A DNA stretch of 64,000 nt from CAXMST01 sp963790085. GTDB lineage: Bacteria > Actinomycetota > Thermoleophilia > Solirubrobacterales > 70-9. Shown here piece by piece: positions 54,273-62,718 of this stretch (the first letter of the stretch is position 1; every line of letters begins with the position of its first letter). The notes beneath the pieces were generated by a model. The model saw only the letters and a list, made by a program, of their open reading frames with translations. It was not told where the DNA came from and did not search any database. The translations under genes were made by a program, and so were the position numbers. The stretch is taken from the NCBI GenBank assembly GCA_963790085.1, contig CAWBNH010000011.1, forward strand, positions 17,223-81,222, written 5' to 3'.

Positions 54273-55118
54273 TCAACCGTCGTCGCCGAGCCCGCCGAGA
54301 CGGGCTTCGATCGTCCGCTCGGCGGGATCGAAGTCGCGGATCGGGAGGTGGTCGTGCGGGTATCCGGCGAGCGCCGCCTCGGGCACCAGGCCGACCAGCT
54401 CGGCCGTCTTCAGGCGCCCGCCCAGTGGCCCCGCGAGCCGCTCGACCTCGGCGATCAGCCGCGCGAGCGGCAGGCCGACCGGGTCGTGGACGTTGGTCGA
54501 GATCTGCGTCCGGCCGTCGCCGAGCTCGATCGCGATCGCCCGCACGCCCGGCAGCCCGCCTCCGGCCTCGCGGACCGCCGCCGCGACCTCCCGCCCCCGC
54601 TCCGCGGTGAGCCCCTCGACCTCGACGTTGAACGCCGCCAGCGGCGGGCGGGCGGTGACCAGCACCGCGCCGGCCGTCGGATGCGGCGCCGGCGGCCCGA
54701 AGTCGGGGACGAGCTCGCCCGACTGCATCCGCTCACTCAGGGCGCTGATGCCGCCGCGGCGAAAGTGGTGCCGCTCACGGCGCTCCCCGGAGCCCGCGAG
54801 CTGACCGTAGAGGAACACCGGCAGGCCGATCTCGCCGAGGCGGGCGCCGAGCTCGCGGGCCAGGGACGCGGCCGTGGCGGCGCGGCGCTCGTCCGGATAG
54901 ACGATCGGGGCGACGTCGAGGACGCCGATCCGCGGGTGGGCCCCTCCGTGAGCGCCGAGATCGAGCAGCTCGAGCGCCGCCGCCGCACCCCGGACCAGCG
55001 AGTCGCCGAGATCACGGGCCGGGCCGGCAAGGGTCAGCACGGTCCGCCCGTGCAGCTCGTCGGAGTGGACGTCGAGCAGCTCGGCGGACGCCGAGAACGC
55101 CCGCTCGAGCCGCTCCAC
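54273..55118 (-). CDS. Glutamate formiminotransferase-like protein, 5' end uncertain
   Basis: The product resembles the N-terminal (formiminotransferase) domain of FTCD: LLDVHSDELHGRTVLTLAGPA, GAHGGAHPRIGVLDVAPI (residues about 54-72), and GLPVFLYGQLAG. The expected N terminus LLAVPNLSTGSDRD is encoded just upstream in the same frame, but that frame has no ATG, GTG or TTG before it. A GTG at 55175-55177 would reach it if one base were added in the C run at 55165-55168. The listed start (GTG 55118) is therefore only the first permitted codon. Formimino-folate metabolism is inferred from family. Confidence 0.75.
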   Translation of the reverse strand: MERLERAFSASAELLDVHSDELHGRTVLTLAGPARDLGDSLVRGAAAALELLDLGAHGGAHPRIGVLDVAPIVYPDERRAATAASLARELGARLGEIGLPVFLYGQLAGSGERRERHHFRRGGISALSERMQSGELVPDFGPPAPHPTAGAVLVTARPPLAAFNVEVEGLTAERGREVAAAVREAGGGLPGVRAIAIELGDGRTQISTNVHDPVGLPLARLIAEVERLAGPLGGRLKTAELVGLVPEAALAGYPHDHLPIRDFDPAERTIEARLGGLGDDG

Positions 55119-55183
55119 GACATCGCGATCCGATCCCGTCGAGAGGTTCGGGACGGCCAGCAGCGGGGAGTCGCCACCGCCGC

Positions 55184-56134
55184 TCAGAGCAGGAACGCGC
55201 CTTCCCGCACGACCACGGTGCCGCCGACCTCGACGGTCGGCTTGATCACGACGCAGTCGAGGTGGACCGGCACCTGGACCCTTCCGCCGATTGCCGCCGA
55301 GGCGCCGAACGCCACGTGCGCGGTGCCGAGGATCTTCTCGTCCTCGAGCACGTTGCCGGTCAGCTCGGCCATCTCGTTCGTGCCGATTCCGAGCTCGGCG
55401 ACGGTGGTCGCCTCGTCGCCGTGCTTGGTCAGCAGCGCCAGCAGCCGCTCGCCCTCGGGCCCGCTCGCGGCGACCAGCCGGCCGCCGGCGATCTCCATCC
55501 GGACCGGCGCCGCCGGGACCCCGACCCCGGCGACGGTGCCGTCGACGACCAGCGTGCCCTCGCAGGTCCCCTCGACCGGGGCGATGAAGCCCTCGCCGCA
55601 GGGCAGGTTGCCGAACGCGCCCCGGTCCCCGAGCTCGCCGGCGTCGGCGATCGCCTCGCGGCCCGCCAGCCCCAGGTGCAGGTCGGAGCCGTTCGCGCAG
55701 GTGATCCTCGCATCGTCGGCAGCGCTGAGCAGGTCGGCTACCGCGCGGCCCTTTCGCCGCAGCTCGGCCATGTCCGCGCTCATCACCCGAGCAAGCATCT
55801 GCTCGGTGACCCCGGGAAGCGTCGCGATCCGCGCCCCTGCCTCCGATGCCGCCTTGCGCGAGGCCGTGTGGGAGAGCGACTGCACGGTCGGCGCGAGGAC
55901 CACGTCGGCCGCCTCCATTGCTGCCGCGACCGGCGCCGGCGGCTCCGCCGCGTGGGAGTCGCGCTCGGCCATCAGCGCCAGCACCGCGTCCGCCCCGGCC
56001 CGGCCGGCCTCGCCACGCAGCCGCTCGCCCAGGCCCAGCGTCGCCGGATTCGCGACCACCAGCACCTGCTCGCCCTCGCGGACGCGGATGCAGTCGTTGA
56101 CCACCGCCGAGACGGCTCGCTCGAGATCGCTCAT
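55184..56134 (-). CDS. Aminopeptidase-like protein (M29/leucyl-aminopeptidase type)
   Basis: A 316-residue protein starting at ATG 56134. The C-terminal half shows the expected metal-ligand pattern of thermophilic-type aminopeptidases (EDEKILGTAHVAFGAS and VHLDCVVIKPTVEVGGTVVV), while the N-terminal half has a Rossmann-like alpha/beta core. I place it near family M29 or its DUF relatives; it is not certain which. It ends 66 bp before the formiminotransferase-like start and lies downstream of the pilus genes. No signal peptide. Confidence 0.7.
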   Translation of the reverse strand: MSDLERAVSAVVNDCIRVREGEQVLVVANPATLGLGERLRGEAGRAGADAVLALMAERDSHAAEPPAPVAAAMEAADVVLAPTVQSLSHTASRKAASEAGARIATLPGVTEQMLARVMSADMAELRRKGRAVADLLSAADDARITCANGSDLHLGLAGREAIADAGELGDRGAFGNLPCGEGFIAPVEGTCEGTLVVDGTVAGVGVPAAPVRMEIAGGRLVAASGPEGERLLALLTKHGDEATTVAELGIGTNEMAELTGNVLEDEKILGTAHVAFGASAAIGGRVQVPVHLDCVVIKPTVEVGGTVVVREGAFLL

Positions 56135-56213
56135 CGTCCGATCATCGCGTAACCGGGCGGCCGACGCCGGGCCGTCGGGCCGACGATGCCGCAGTGGCGA
56201 CCGGCTGCTCGCG

Positions 56214-57062
56214 CTAGCCCGCGGCGCCGACCCGCTTGAACGCGGAGGAGCCCTGCGCCGAGCTGCTCCTGCGGTCCTTGCGCTTGACCTCGGTGATCTT
56301 GCTGAGCTTGATCCGGTAGGTGCGCCCGTTCGGCTCGTAGACGAAGCGCTGCTCTTCGCCAACCCTCAACGCGAGGAACTCACAAGAGTTCTTGTTCGGC
56401 ACGCACTTACCGTCGCCGCCGTCGTTGGTGGCACTTGCGGAGACCACGAACACGGCCTGCGAGACGTCCGGCGTGACGCCGACGAACTGCACCACGGGAT
56501 GCTTGCGGTCCGGCAGGTAGTCGAGCAGCTCGACGTCCTTCTGCTTCTTCGAGTTGCCGACCTCACCGGCCTTGACGTCGATCTCATAGGTGATCGTGAA
56601 GCTCTGCGGCTGGCCGCCGCCGCCCGTGGGGTTGCCGGTCGAGCTCGGCGAGTCGGTCGGGGCAGCCGGCGAGTCGGCCGGAGCGCTGCCGGCGCTGCCG
56701 GAGCTGCCGGTGGGCGTGCCGGTCGAGCCGGAGCTGTCGGCGGCTTCCTCGCTGCCGGCGGGCGGGCTGCTCGCCTGCTGCTTGAACGGGTTGCGGCTCT
56801 GCAGCTTGGCGAGACGCTTCTCGTACTCGCGCAACTCCGGCGCCTCGGCGAGGACGACCGGCTCGAGCTGGCGGGCTCCCGCGGCGGAGTCGTTCAACGC
56901 GGCGCTGCCGGCGGCATCGGTCGGCACGACTGCCGCGTCCTCCCCACCACCGAGCAGGAACGGCACCGCCACGAGGGCCGCGAGCAGGACCGCGACCACG
57001 GGGAGCAGCCTGCGATCGCGCAGATCGCCGTAGAGATCGTTGAAGAACTTCTGGACGCTCAT
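56214..57062 (-). CDS. PilP-like type IV pilus associated protein
   Basis: A 282-residue protein with one N-terminal transmembrane helix (about 18-38), a Ser/Gly/Pro/Thr-rich spacer (about 85-150), and a C-terminal beta-rich domain (FTITYEIDVKAG, then VFVVSAS and FVYEPNGRTYRIKLSKI). No assigned family; position after pilO and topology resemble PilP-type components, but no lipobox is present and PilQ is absent. Its ATG overlaps the pilO stop in ATGA. Confidence 0.55.
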   Translation of the reverse strand: MSVQKFFNDLYGDLRDRRLLPVVAVLLAALVAVPFLLGGGEDAAVVPTDAAGSAALNDSAAGARQLEPVVLAEAPELREYEKRLAKLQSRNPFKQQASSPPAGSEEAADSSGSTGTPTGSSGSAGSAPADSPAAPTDSPSSTGNPTGGGGQPQSFTITYEIDVKAGEVGNSKKQKDVELLDYLPDRKHPVVQFVGVTPDVSQAVFVVSASATNDGGDGKCVPNKNSCEFLALRVGEEQRFVYEPNGRTYRIKLSKITEVKRKDRRSSSAQGSSAFKRVGAAG

Positions 57063-57871
57063 GGGGTCACGCTCGCTGTCGCCACCGAGGAGGTGCCGGG
57101 GTCACTCGGGGAGCCCGTGGGCGCCGGCCCGGCCGGCGTCGCGCCGGCGGCCAGCCCCTCGTTCGGGGCCGTGATGAAGGTGGTGAGCGCGAGGTTCGAC
57201 TGGATCTTCGGGAAGCCCTTGGCGGGGTCCGCGGCGAAGACGAAGCTGTCGATCGTCATCAGGCGACCGGACACCTCGGGGCTCGGGCCCTTGGTGAGGA
57301 CGGTCGAGTCGAGCGCGCCGAGGAAGTCCGCCATGTCGAAGAAGCTGCCCCGGAAGGTGACGTTGTACGGCATCACCGGCAGCCCGGCCGGGCCGACGGT
57401 GGCCCCGATCGGCAGCAGCGCGGCCGCGGTCTCGGTGGCGAGCGCGGGAGCCGCCTCGGCCGTGGCCGCCTCGGGGTCGGCGGGCGCTGCGGGGTCCGTC
57501 GGGGCCGGGACCGGGGTCGAGGGCGCCTGGTCGCCGGTGGTGCCGGGAATCACCTCGAAGTCCTGGAAGATCAGGTTGTTGCGCCGACCGAGCTCCGAGA
57601 TGTCGTAGACGAAGGTCGCCTGGTCGCCGTCCTCGGGGACCGCCCGACCGAGCTTGACGAGCCGGGCGTAGTCCTTCGGGAAGCGGGCGCGAGCCTCCTT
57701 GGCGGCCGCGATCTGCGCCTCGTCGGCGTCGATCGTCGTCTGCAGCGAGGTCACCTGCTCGTCGAGCTGGGAGATCTCGTTGCGCTTCGGCGAGATCACC
57801 AGGAAGATGAAGGCCAGCGCCAGCGCCACGAGCGGCACCGCGATCATGATCGCCCGGTCCGCGCCGCGCAT
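57059..57871 (-). CDS. pilO: PilO-like pilus alignment protein
   Basis: A 270-residue bitopic protein. A transmembrane helix (about 8-27) is followed by a coiled coil (about 33-65, ISQLDEQVTSLQTTIDADEAQIAAAKEAR) and a ferredoxin-like periplasmic domain (YNVTFRGSFFDMADFLGALDS). This matches PilO. It shares one base with the pilN stop (TGATG), and its own stop overlaps the next gene, so pilN-pilO-pilP-like are one translational unit. A Pro/Ala-rich linker (about 110-145) is an actinobacterial trait. Confidence 0.8.
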   Translation of the reverse strand: MRGADRAIMIAVPLVALALAFIFLVISPKRNEISQLDEQVTSLQTTIDADEAQIAAAKEARARFPKDYARLVKLGRAVPEDGDQATFVYDISELGRRNNLIFQDFEVIPGTTGDQAPSTPVPAPTDPAAPADPEAATAEAAPALATETAAALLPIGATVGPAGLPVMPYNVTFRGSFFDMADFLGALDSTVLTKGPSPEVSGRLMTIDSFVFAADPAKGFPKIQSNLALTTFITAPNEGLAAGATPAGPAPTGSPSDPGTSSVATASVTP

Positions 57872-58674
57872 CAGCCCGTCTCCCCGCTGGTCGGGGTTGC
57901 CGAGTCGGTCGTGGTCGAGTCCGTGGTCGACGAGTCCGTGGTCGACGAGTCCGTCGCGGTGGAGTCAGCCGGCGTCGGCTCGACCTGGGGGCCGGGGACC
58001 GCGCCCTCGGGAACCGGCACGGCGTCGAACGCGGCGACGGCCTCGAAGCGGGTGATGAAGTCTCGGGTCCGGCAGTCGGAGTTGGCGCTGTTCGAATCCG
58101 CGCCCGTCTCGCTGGCGCCGTCCTCGGGCTTCTCGGAGCGACTCACGGCAACCCGGGTGACGCCGTCGATGTCCCCGAGCGCGGAGATCAGCGAGGCCAC
58201 CTCGCGCTGGCTCTTCGCACACCCGACGAGCTCCAGCGCGGGCCCCGGAATCGCGGCGCGCAGATCGACGCTCTCGCCGTCGCTGACGGCGACGGAGGGA
58301 CTGACCGAGCCGATCAGGCTGGTCAGCCAGACCTTGTTCGGGAGGACGAGCGTCAGCTCCCGGATCACCCGCTCCCAGTCGAATCGGCTCTGGGCCAGGG
58401 CGCTGACGGTGTCGACGCGAGCGCTGGCCCGATCCGAGAAGGAGATGAACGGCGCCAGGCCCTGTGCCCTGGCGCTGGCCTCTGCCGCCGTCGCCTCGAG
58501 CGCGACGACCTCGCCCTGCTTGTCCGAGATCTGCCGGCCTAGCAGGGTCATCATCGTGACGCCGACCAGCGCAACGACCAGCAGGCCGATCAGGGCATAG
58601 GAGACGACGCCTGCCCTCGAGGCACCGCCGTCATGCCGACGCTGGTCGGCCGGGATCAGATTGACGGGACGCAT
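57871..58674 (-). CDS. pilN: PilN-like pilus assembly protein
   Basis: The N terminus MRPVNLIPADQR is the conserved PilM-binding peptide of PilN. A transmembrane helix (about 25-46), a coiled coil and a ferredoxin-like domain follow. The last ~50 residues are Thr/Asp/Ser repeats (TDSSTTDSSTTDSTTTDS). The Cys pair (GCAKS and DCRTRD) may form a disulfide. The start is ATG 58674, 6 bp after a short frame that may be translated. Partner pilM is 26 kb away. Confidence 0.82.
   Translation of the reverse strand: MRPVNLIPADQRRHDGGASRAGVVSYALIGLLVVALVGVTMMTLLGRQISDKQGEVVALEATAAEASARAQGLAPFISFSDRASARVDTVSALAQSRFDWERVIRELTLVLPNKVWLTSLIGSVSPSVAVSDGESVDLRAAIPGPALELVGCAKSQREVASLISALGDIDGVTRVAVSRSEKPEDGASETGADSNSANSDCRTRDFITRFEAVAAFDAVPVPEGAVPGPQVEPTPADSTATDSSTTDSSTTDSTTTDSATPTSGETG
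57911..57952 (-). repeat. 15-bp tandem repeat in the pilN tail
   Basis: Two perfect copies of GTGGTCGACGAGTCC (57923-57937 and 57938-57952, plus-strand reading) are preceded by a 12-bp variant at 57911-57922. They encode the Thr/Asp/Ser tail of PilN. Slippage at such repeats can change tail length. Confidence 0.8.
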
Positions 58675-58680
58675 CTGCCC

Positions 58681-58785
58681 CTAGACCCCTGCCGGCGTTC
58701 GTTCGACGATCGAGGCCGTGGCGAAGCTTCGGCTCTTGGTGTCGGGGCCGGCCAGGGTCGACCGCCTGCTCTTGGAGATAGACAT
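58681..58785 (-). CDS. Candidate 34-residue reading frame upstream of pilN
   Basis: The short frame reads MSISKSRRSTLAGPDTKSR and on to VERTPAGV, with GAGGA 8-9 bp before the ATG, and ends 6 bp ahead of pilN. It is basic and has no membrane segment. It may be a real leader peptide that couples to pilN, or chance. The remaining 145 bp up to pilX-like (58786-58930) show no gene. Confidence 0.35.
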   Translation of the reverse strand: MSISKSRRSTLAGPDTKSRSFATASIVERTPAGV

Positions 58786-58930
58786 GCTCACGGTTCCTCA
58801 GACCTGCTATCGACCGGCACCGACGATCGCTTTAGCAACGGGTCGTGCATGCGATCGAGCCTGGGCGGCGGCGGCGCGGGACCCGCTTCGAGGGCTAGGG
58901 CGTGGGGCTGAGAGCGGCCGGTGTCGGCGG

Positions 58931-60481
58931 CTAGTCGAGCGTCTCGCGCTGCACGGCCCAGGCCGTCTCGAGCGGATCGAGGAAATGCGGCGGGGTCAGG
59001 TAGCGGAGCCGGTCGTCGTAGTTGTAGTTCTTCCGGTAGCCGGTGCCGCCGCCGCCGCCGAAGGTGCCGACGGCACCGCGGAACCGCTGCGCGATCGCCC
59101 CGTTGACGGTCAGTTCTCCGAGCAGAGCCCCGCAGTTGTAGTGGTCGACGATGAACGAGTGCTGGATCGCGAGGATCGCGGCGTCGATGTTGATGTCGGG
59201 GTGCGATGCTGGCCCGTTCGAGCCACCGTTGCAGTTCGACCTGCTCGTCTGCGCGTCGAACTGATGCTGGACGCGGACGAAGTTGTTCGCGATCAGGCCG
59301 AGCAGCCCCTCCCCGCTTCGGTTCAGATCGCCGTCGATGATGATGTCGTTCTCGGCGGCGATCGTCAGCTTGCCCGAGTAGTCGCCGTGCACGTAGACGT
59401 TGCCGCAGCCGGAGGAGGGCGGGTAGGTCGCGGTGAACGGCGAGTACAGGGCCGAGCAGGAGCTGTTGCTGACATAGAGGACGCCGTTGGAGGGGATCGG
59501 CATCGTCTGGGTGCCGGTGCTGGTCGTGACGTCCATCGAGTTCCCCGAGAGCACGATCGAGATCTGGCCGCTGAACCGGTAGGCCGGCTCGGCGATGTAG
59601 CGCAGCGAGCCGTTGGTCGGGGGCGGGGTCAGCACCGGGGCGTTGGTCACGTAGGTGCCGACGAAGTTGGGCTGGAAGGTGCCGCCGCAGGACTTGAACC
59701 AGCCTTGCGGCGGGGCCGAAACCTCGATCTTGTCGGCGGGCGAGCGGCCGAAGGTCGGCGGGCCGCAGATCGCCATCGAGTCGTTGGTGTGCAGCGGCCC
59801 GTTGATCTGCTCGTTGGTGATGAACGAGATCGTCGTGCAGTACTGACCACCCGAGTTCGGGATCGGCTGGTCGAGGCGGCCCTCCCGGTAGTACTTCGTG
59901 CACTGCTGGTTGGCGCCGTTGATCGTCTGCTGGTTGCCGTAGGTGACCGGGTCGGAGGTCTCGAGGTCGGTGTAGTAGAGGAAGTCGAGGAAGCCGGCGC
60001 GCTTGAAGGTGGTGACGATCGACTGCTCGGTGTCTCCGGAGTAGCCGGTGGCGCGGATCCGGAAGGTGCCCTCGGCGGGGCCCGAGCCCTCGATCATCGT
60101 CTCGGCCGGGTTCATCTCGTCGCAGAGCGAGATCTGGCCGCTGGCCGGGAGCAGCTCGATCGCGTAGGTGGCGCCGGTCGAGCCCGGCACCGGGCGGCGC
60201 TTCGCGGTCGAGCCCGCCTGGTTGACGGCGTTCGGCGTCGGCACGTTCGTGCACCGCGCCCAGTAGCTGGTGTCGTTGTTGAGGTGGAAGAAGTAGTCCG
60301 CGATCCCCGCGCGGGCGGCCTCGTAGGCCTGCTTCTCGTGCTGGTCGCGGCGGGTCAGGTTGAGATCGCCGTTGACCGCGACGGCCATCGTGCCGACGAG
60401 CAGCGTCGTGATCACGATCACCGACAGCACCACCGGCAGGGCGAACCCCCGCTCCTCGCCTATCCGGGCCCTCAGGCGCAC
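58931..60481 (-). CDS. PilX-like pilin-type protein, Cys-rich
   Basis: A 516-residue protein with a PilX-type N terminus (EERGFALPVVLSVIVITTLLVG, residues about 9-30; G12-F13 could be a prepilin cleavage site, though the usual Glu at +5 is Val). The remainder is a large extracellular domain with 11 or so Cys and long beta/polar stretches (NPAETMIEGSG, FRGAVGTFGGGGGTGY). It is far larger than PilX of Proteobacteria, so it may carry an adhesin-like tip domain. It overlaps the pilW-like stop by 10 bp. Confidence 0.7.
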   Translation of the reverse strand: MRLRARIGEERGFALPVVLSVIVITTLLVGTMAVAVNGDLNLTRRDQHEKQAYEAARAGIADYFFHLNNDTSYWARCTNVPTPNAVNQAGSTAKRRPVPGSTGATYAIELLPASGQISLCDEMNPAETMIEGSGPAEGTFRIRATGYSGDTEQSIVTTFKRAGFLDFLYYTDLETSDPVTYGNQQTINGANQQCTKYYREGRLDQPIPNSGGQYCTTISFITNEQINGPLHTNDSMAICGPPTFGRSPADKIEVSAPPQGWFKSCGGTFQPNFVGTYVTNAPVLTPPPTNGSLRYIAEPAYRFSGQISIVLSGNSMDVTTSTGTQTMPIPSNGVLYVSNSSCSALYSPFTATYPPSSGCGNVYVHGDYSGKLTIAAENDIIIDGDLNRSGEGLLGLIANNFVRVQHQFDAQTSRSNCNGGSNGPASHPDINIDAAILAIQHSFIVDHYNCGALLGELTVNGAIAQRFRGAVGTFGGGGGTGYRKNYNYDDRLRYLTPPHFLDPLETAWAVQRETLD

Positions 60482-61200
60482 GGCAGGTTCTCCTCGGTGA
60501 CGCCCTCCGACGCCGGCGTGAACCGGAGCGAGACGTCGTTGGTGACGCTGGTCGGGATCAGGGACTTCGTCTCGCCGGTCGTGACCGAGCTGGAGGCGAA
60601 GGCGACGGAGATCTGGACGGTCCGCTCCGCGTCGGCGACGCTGAGCGGCGTCGGAAGCGGGTTCGTGTCGAGGACGCCGCCGGAGTACGCGTAGTAGCGG
60701 AAGACCGGCACGGTCTGAACCGGGTCGCCGAGGTAGGCCTGACGGACCCGGTCGATGATCTCGCGGGTCTCGTACGGCGAGGCCGCGAAGGTCCAGTTAC
60801 CCGGCGACCCGCCGGTCGCCTGATAGCGCGAGCGGGTCAGCGCGCTGCCGGCGTAGGAGGTGACCACCTTGTCGGGGACGGGGCTCACCTCGGAGCCCCG
60901 CCTGTAGAGCGCGATCAGCTGCTCGCCGGTGCTGCCGGGAAGGATCGGCGCGATCCGCGGGGAGACGCAGGCCGAGTGCAGCTCGTCGACGATCGAGCGG
61001 ATCGCCGGCCGCATCCGCTGGTTGGCCTCGACGACGCCGACGACGCGCTCGCTGCCCTGCGAGGTGACCTGGAGGATCGTCAGCGCGACCCCGAGGGTGA
61101 TCAGCCCGATCAGCGCCGAGGTGAGCAGCTCGACCATCGTGAACCCGGACTCGTCGCCGAGCGCGATCCGCGATCGCAGCTTGCGCCGCAGGCTGAGCAT
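60472..61200 (-). CDS. PilW-like minor pilin
   Basis: A 242-residue prepilin-type protein: leader MLSLRRKLRSRIALGDESG, cleavage at G-F, and mature start FTMVELLTSALIGLITLGVAL with the +5 Glu. The rest is a globular extracellular domain. It sits between the pilV-like and pilX-like genes, the usual order of minor pilin genes, and would be processed by PilD. Confidence 0.82.
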   Translation of the reverse strand: MLSLRRKLRSRIALGDESGFTMVELLTSALIGLITLGVALTILQVTSQGSERVVGVVEANQRMRPAIRSIVDELHSACVSPRIAPILPGSTGEQLIALYRRGSEVSPVPDKVVTSYAGSALTRSRYQATGGSPGNWTFAASPYETREIIDRVRQAYLGDPVQTVPVFRYYAYSGGVLDTNPLPTPLSVADAERTVQISVAFASSSVTTGETKSLIPTSVTNDVSLRFTPASEGVTEENLPCA

Positions 61201-61404
61201 GGTCCCGGCTGGGCGAAGCTGCTGCCCAGATACGCTCTGAGGACCGTTGGGCTGTTGAGATCCTGAACGGTCACGTTGGTGTAGTCGCGGTGGACGCTGC
61301 CGTTCGAGGCGCAGATGTCGTAGCGGCTGTGCGGCAGTCCCGGGTCGTCGAGCTCGCCCTGCGAGTTGGTGGTGAAGGTCCGGGTGATCGGCTGCCCGGC
61401 CCCG

Positions 61405-62547
61405 TCATCGCAGTTGTCGTCCTCGATGACGACCTGCGCGCCCGCCAGCCGGTTCCCGGGGTTGCCGCGTCCACGAGCCGTCCCGGACCTGGAGGTCGAG
61501 GGCCGGAAGCTGCACCGTTGCCGAGACCGTGCCGCCGGGCTGCACGAGGACGTTCGCCTGCGAGGCGGGGGGCGGATCCTGGCCGGTCGGATTCGGGTTG
61601 TTGCCGACGCAGGCGCCGGCGTAGACGGCGTCTGGCGAGGAGAACGGGAACAGCGACGGGACCGTCATGCTCGCGACCGGCGAGCCGATCGTTCCCTCGA
61701 TCCGCTCGACCGACATGCCGGTGTTGAAGACGATCACCGAGTCGGCGCTCGAGGGCTGCGGCGTGCCGGTCAGGTTGGTCGTGAAGTCAACGTCGATCGC
61801 GCCGGGCTGGTCGTACTGGAGGACGACGACATTGGTCGCGAACGGGATCACGCTGGTCGTCTTCGCGACCGGCGGGCTGCCGTCGCGGTCGACCAGCCCG
61901 CCGGTGCTGGCGAGAAGCTGGTAGTTGCCCGAATCCAGGTTGCCGAAGATCACGCAGCCGAGCTCGTTGGTGGCGCCGCTGAAGGGGGTGCCTCCGGTCC
62001 CTGAGATCCCGATCCCGTCGAGGCCGTTGCCCGCCGCGTCCTCGACCCTGACCGCCAGCGCACCGGCGTTCGGCGAGATCGAGCCGTTCGGCGGCGCGAT
62101 CGTGCTCTGCAGGAGCACCGCCGGACGCGACTCGATGCTCGGCCACTTCACCGACGAGCTGATCCGGATGTAGTCGGCGGAGGCATCATCGGTCCCGCAG
62201 GAGGCGGTGCCGGTCGCGTCGGAGACGTACTGGGCCGATGACTTGACCTCGAACTCGGTGCCGCCGTCGGTGACCGTGCGCGTCTCGGAGTAGTTGGCGA
62301 GCTGGTCGAGCTTCATGTTGCGCATCCGCGACTGGTCGGCCTGGGCGACGGCGTGGGCGGTCGCCCGGGTGCGCTCCTGCGCCCCGGCCTGGGTCATCGA
62401 CTGCACCGCGGTGAAGGTGCCGGCCGCGAGGATGACCACCATGATCGCGGCGGTCAGCGTCTCGACCAGGCCGAAGCCCTCCTGCGAGCGCAGCCGGTCG
62501 CCCCAGTTGCCTGGAACCCCCTCAGCTGCTGTGGTTGGCGTGTCCAT
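61405..62547 (-). CDS. PilV-like pilin protein, 3' end frameshifted
   Basis: The N terminus (GDRLRSQEGFGLVETLTAAIMVVILAAGTF) is a prepilin signal with the +5 Glu, followed by a long extracellular part with an Ig/SpaA-like region (GALAVRVEDAAGNGLDGIGISG). The listed frame ends at 61405 in an Arg/Pro-rich run without homology. Reading on from about 61465 in another frame gives NPGNRLAGAQVVIEDDNC and VTVQDLNSPTVLRAYLGSS, clearly the true continuation, up to 61110 inside the pilW-like gene. A one-base error at about 61457-61475 is likely. The start is ATG or GTG 62547. Confidence 0.72.
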   Translation of the reverse strand: MDTPTTAAEGVPGNWGDRLRSQEGFGLVETLTAAIMVVILAAGTFTAVQSMTQAGAQERTRATAHAVAQADQSRMRNMKLDQLANYSETRTVTDGGTEFEVKSSAQYVSDATGTASCGTDDASADYIRISSSVKWPSIESRPAVLLQSTIAPPNGSISPNAGALAVRVEDAAGNGLDGIGISGTGGTPFSGATNELGCVIFGNLDSGNYQLLASTGGLVDRDGSPPVAKTTSVIPFATNVVVLQYDQPGAIDVDFTTNLTGTPQPSSADSVIVFNTGMSVERIEGTIGSPVASMTVPSLFPFSSPDAVYAGACVGNNPNPTGQDPPPASQANVLVQPGGTVSATVQLPALDLQVRDGSWTRQPREPAGGRAGRHRGRQLR

Positions 62548-62718
62548 CGTCGGTGACTCGATACATCGGAATCGGAGTGCTCCGAGCCGGGCCCGGAGCT
62601 GTCGGATTGCTTATCGGCGACCCCGAAGCGAAGCTTGAGCAAGACCGGGGTCGTCTATTTGTCCACGCTCCATGCGGGGATTCAGGCAGGCCGTATGCCG
62701 CGAGGAGGCGGCGGCGCG

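Noticed and set aside
54348..57608. A 1086-residue plus-strand frame opposite the formiminotransferase, aminopeptidase and pilus genes
   Set aside because: Antisense to recognised genes, low-complexity, and spans several of them.
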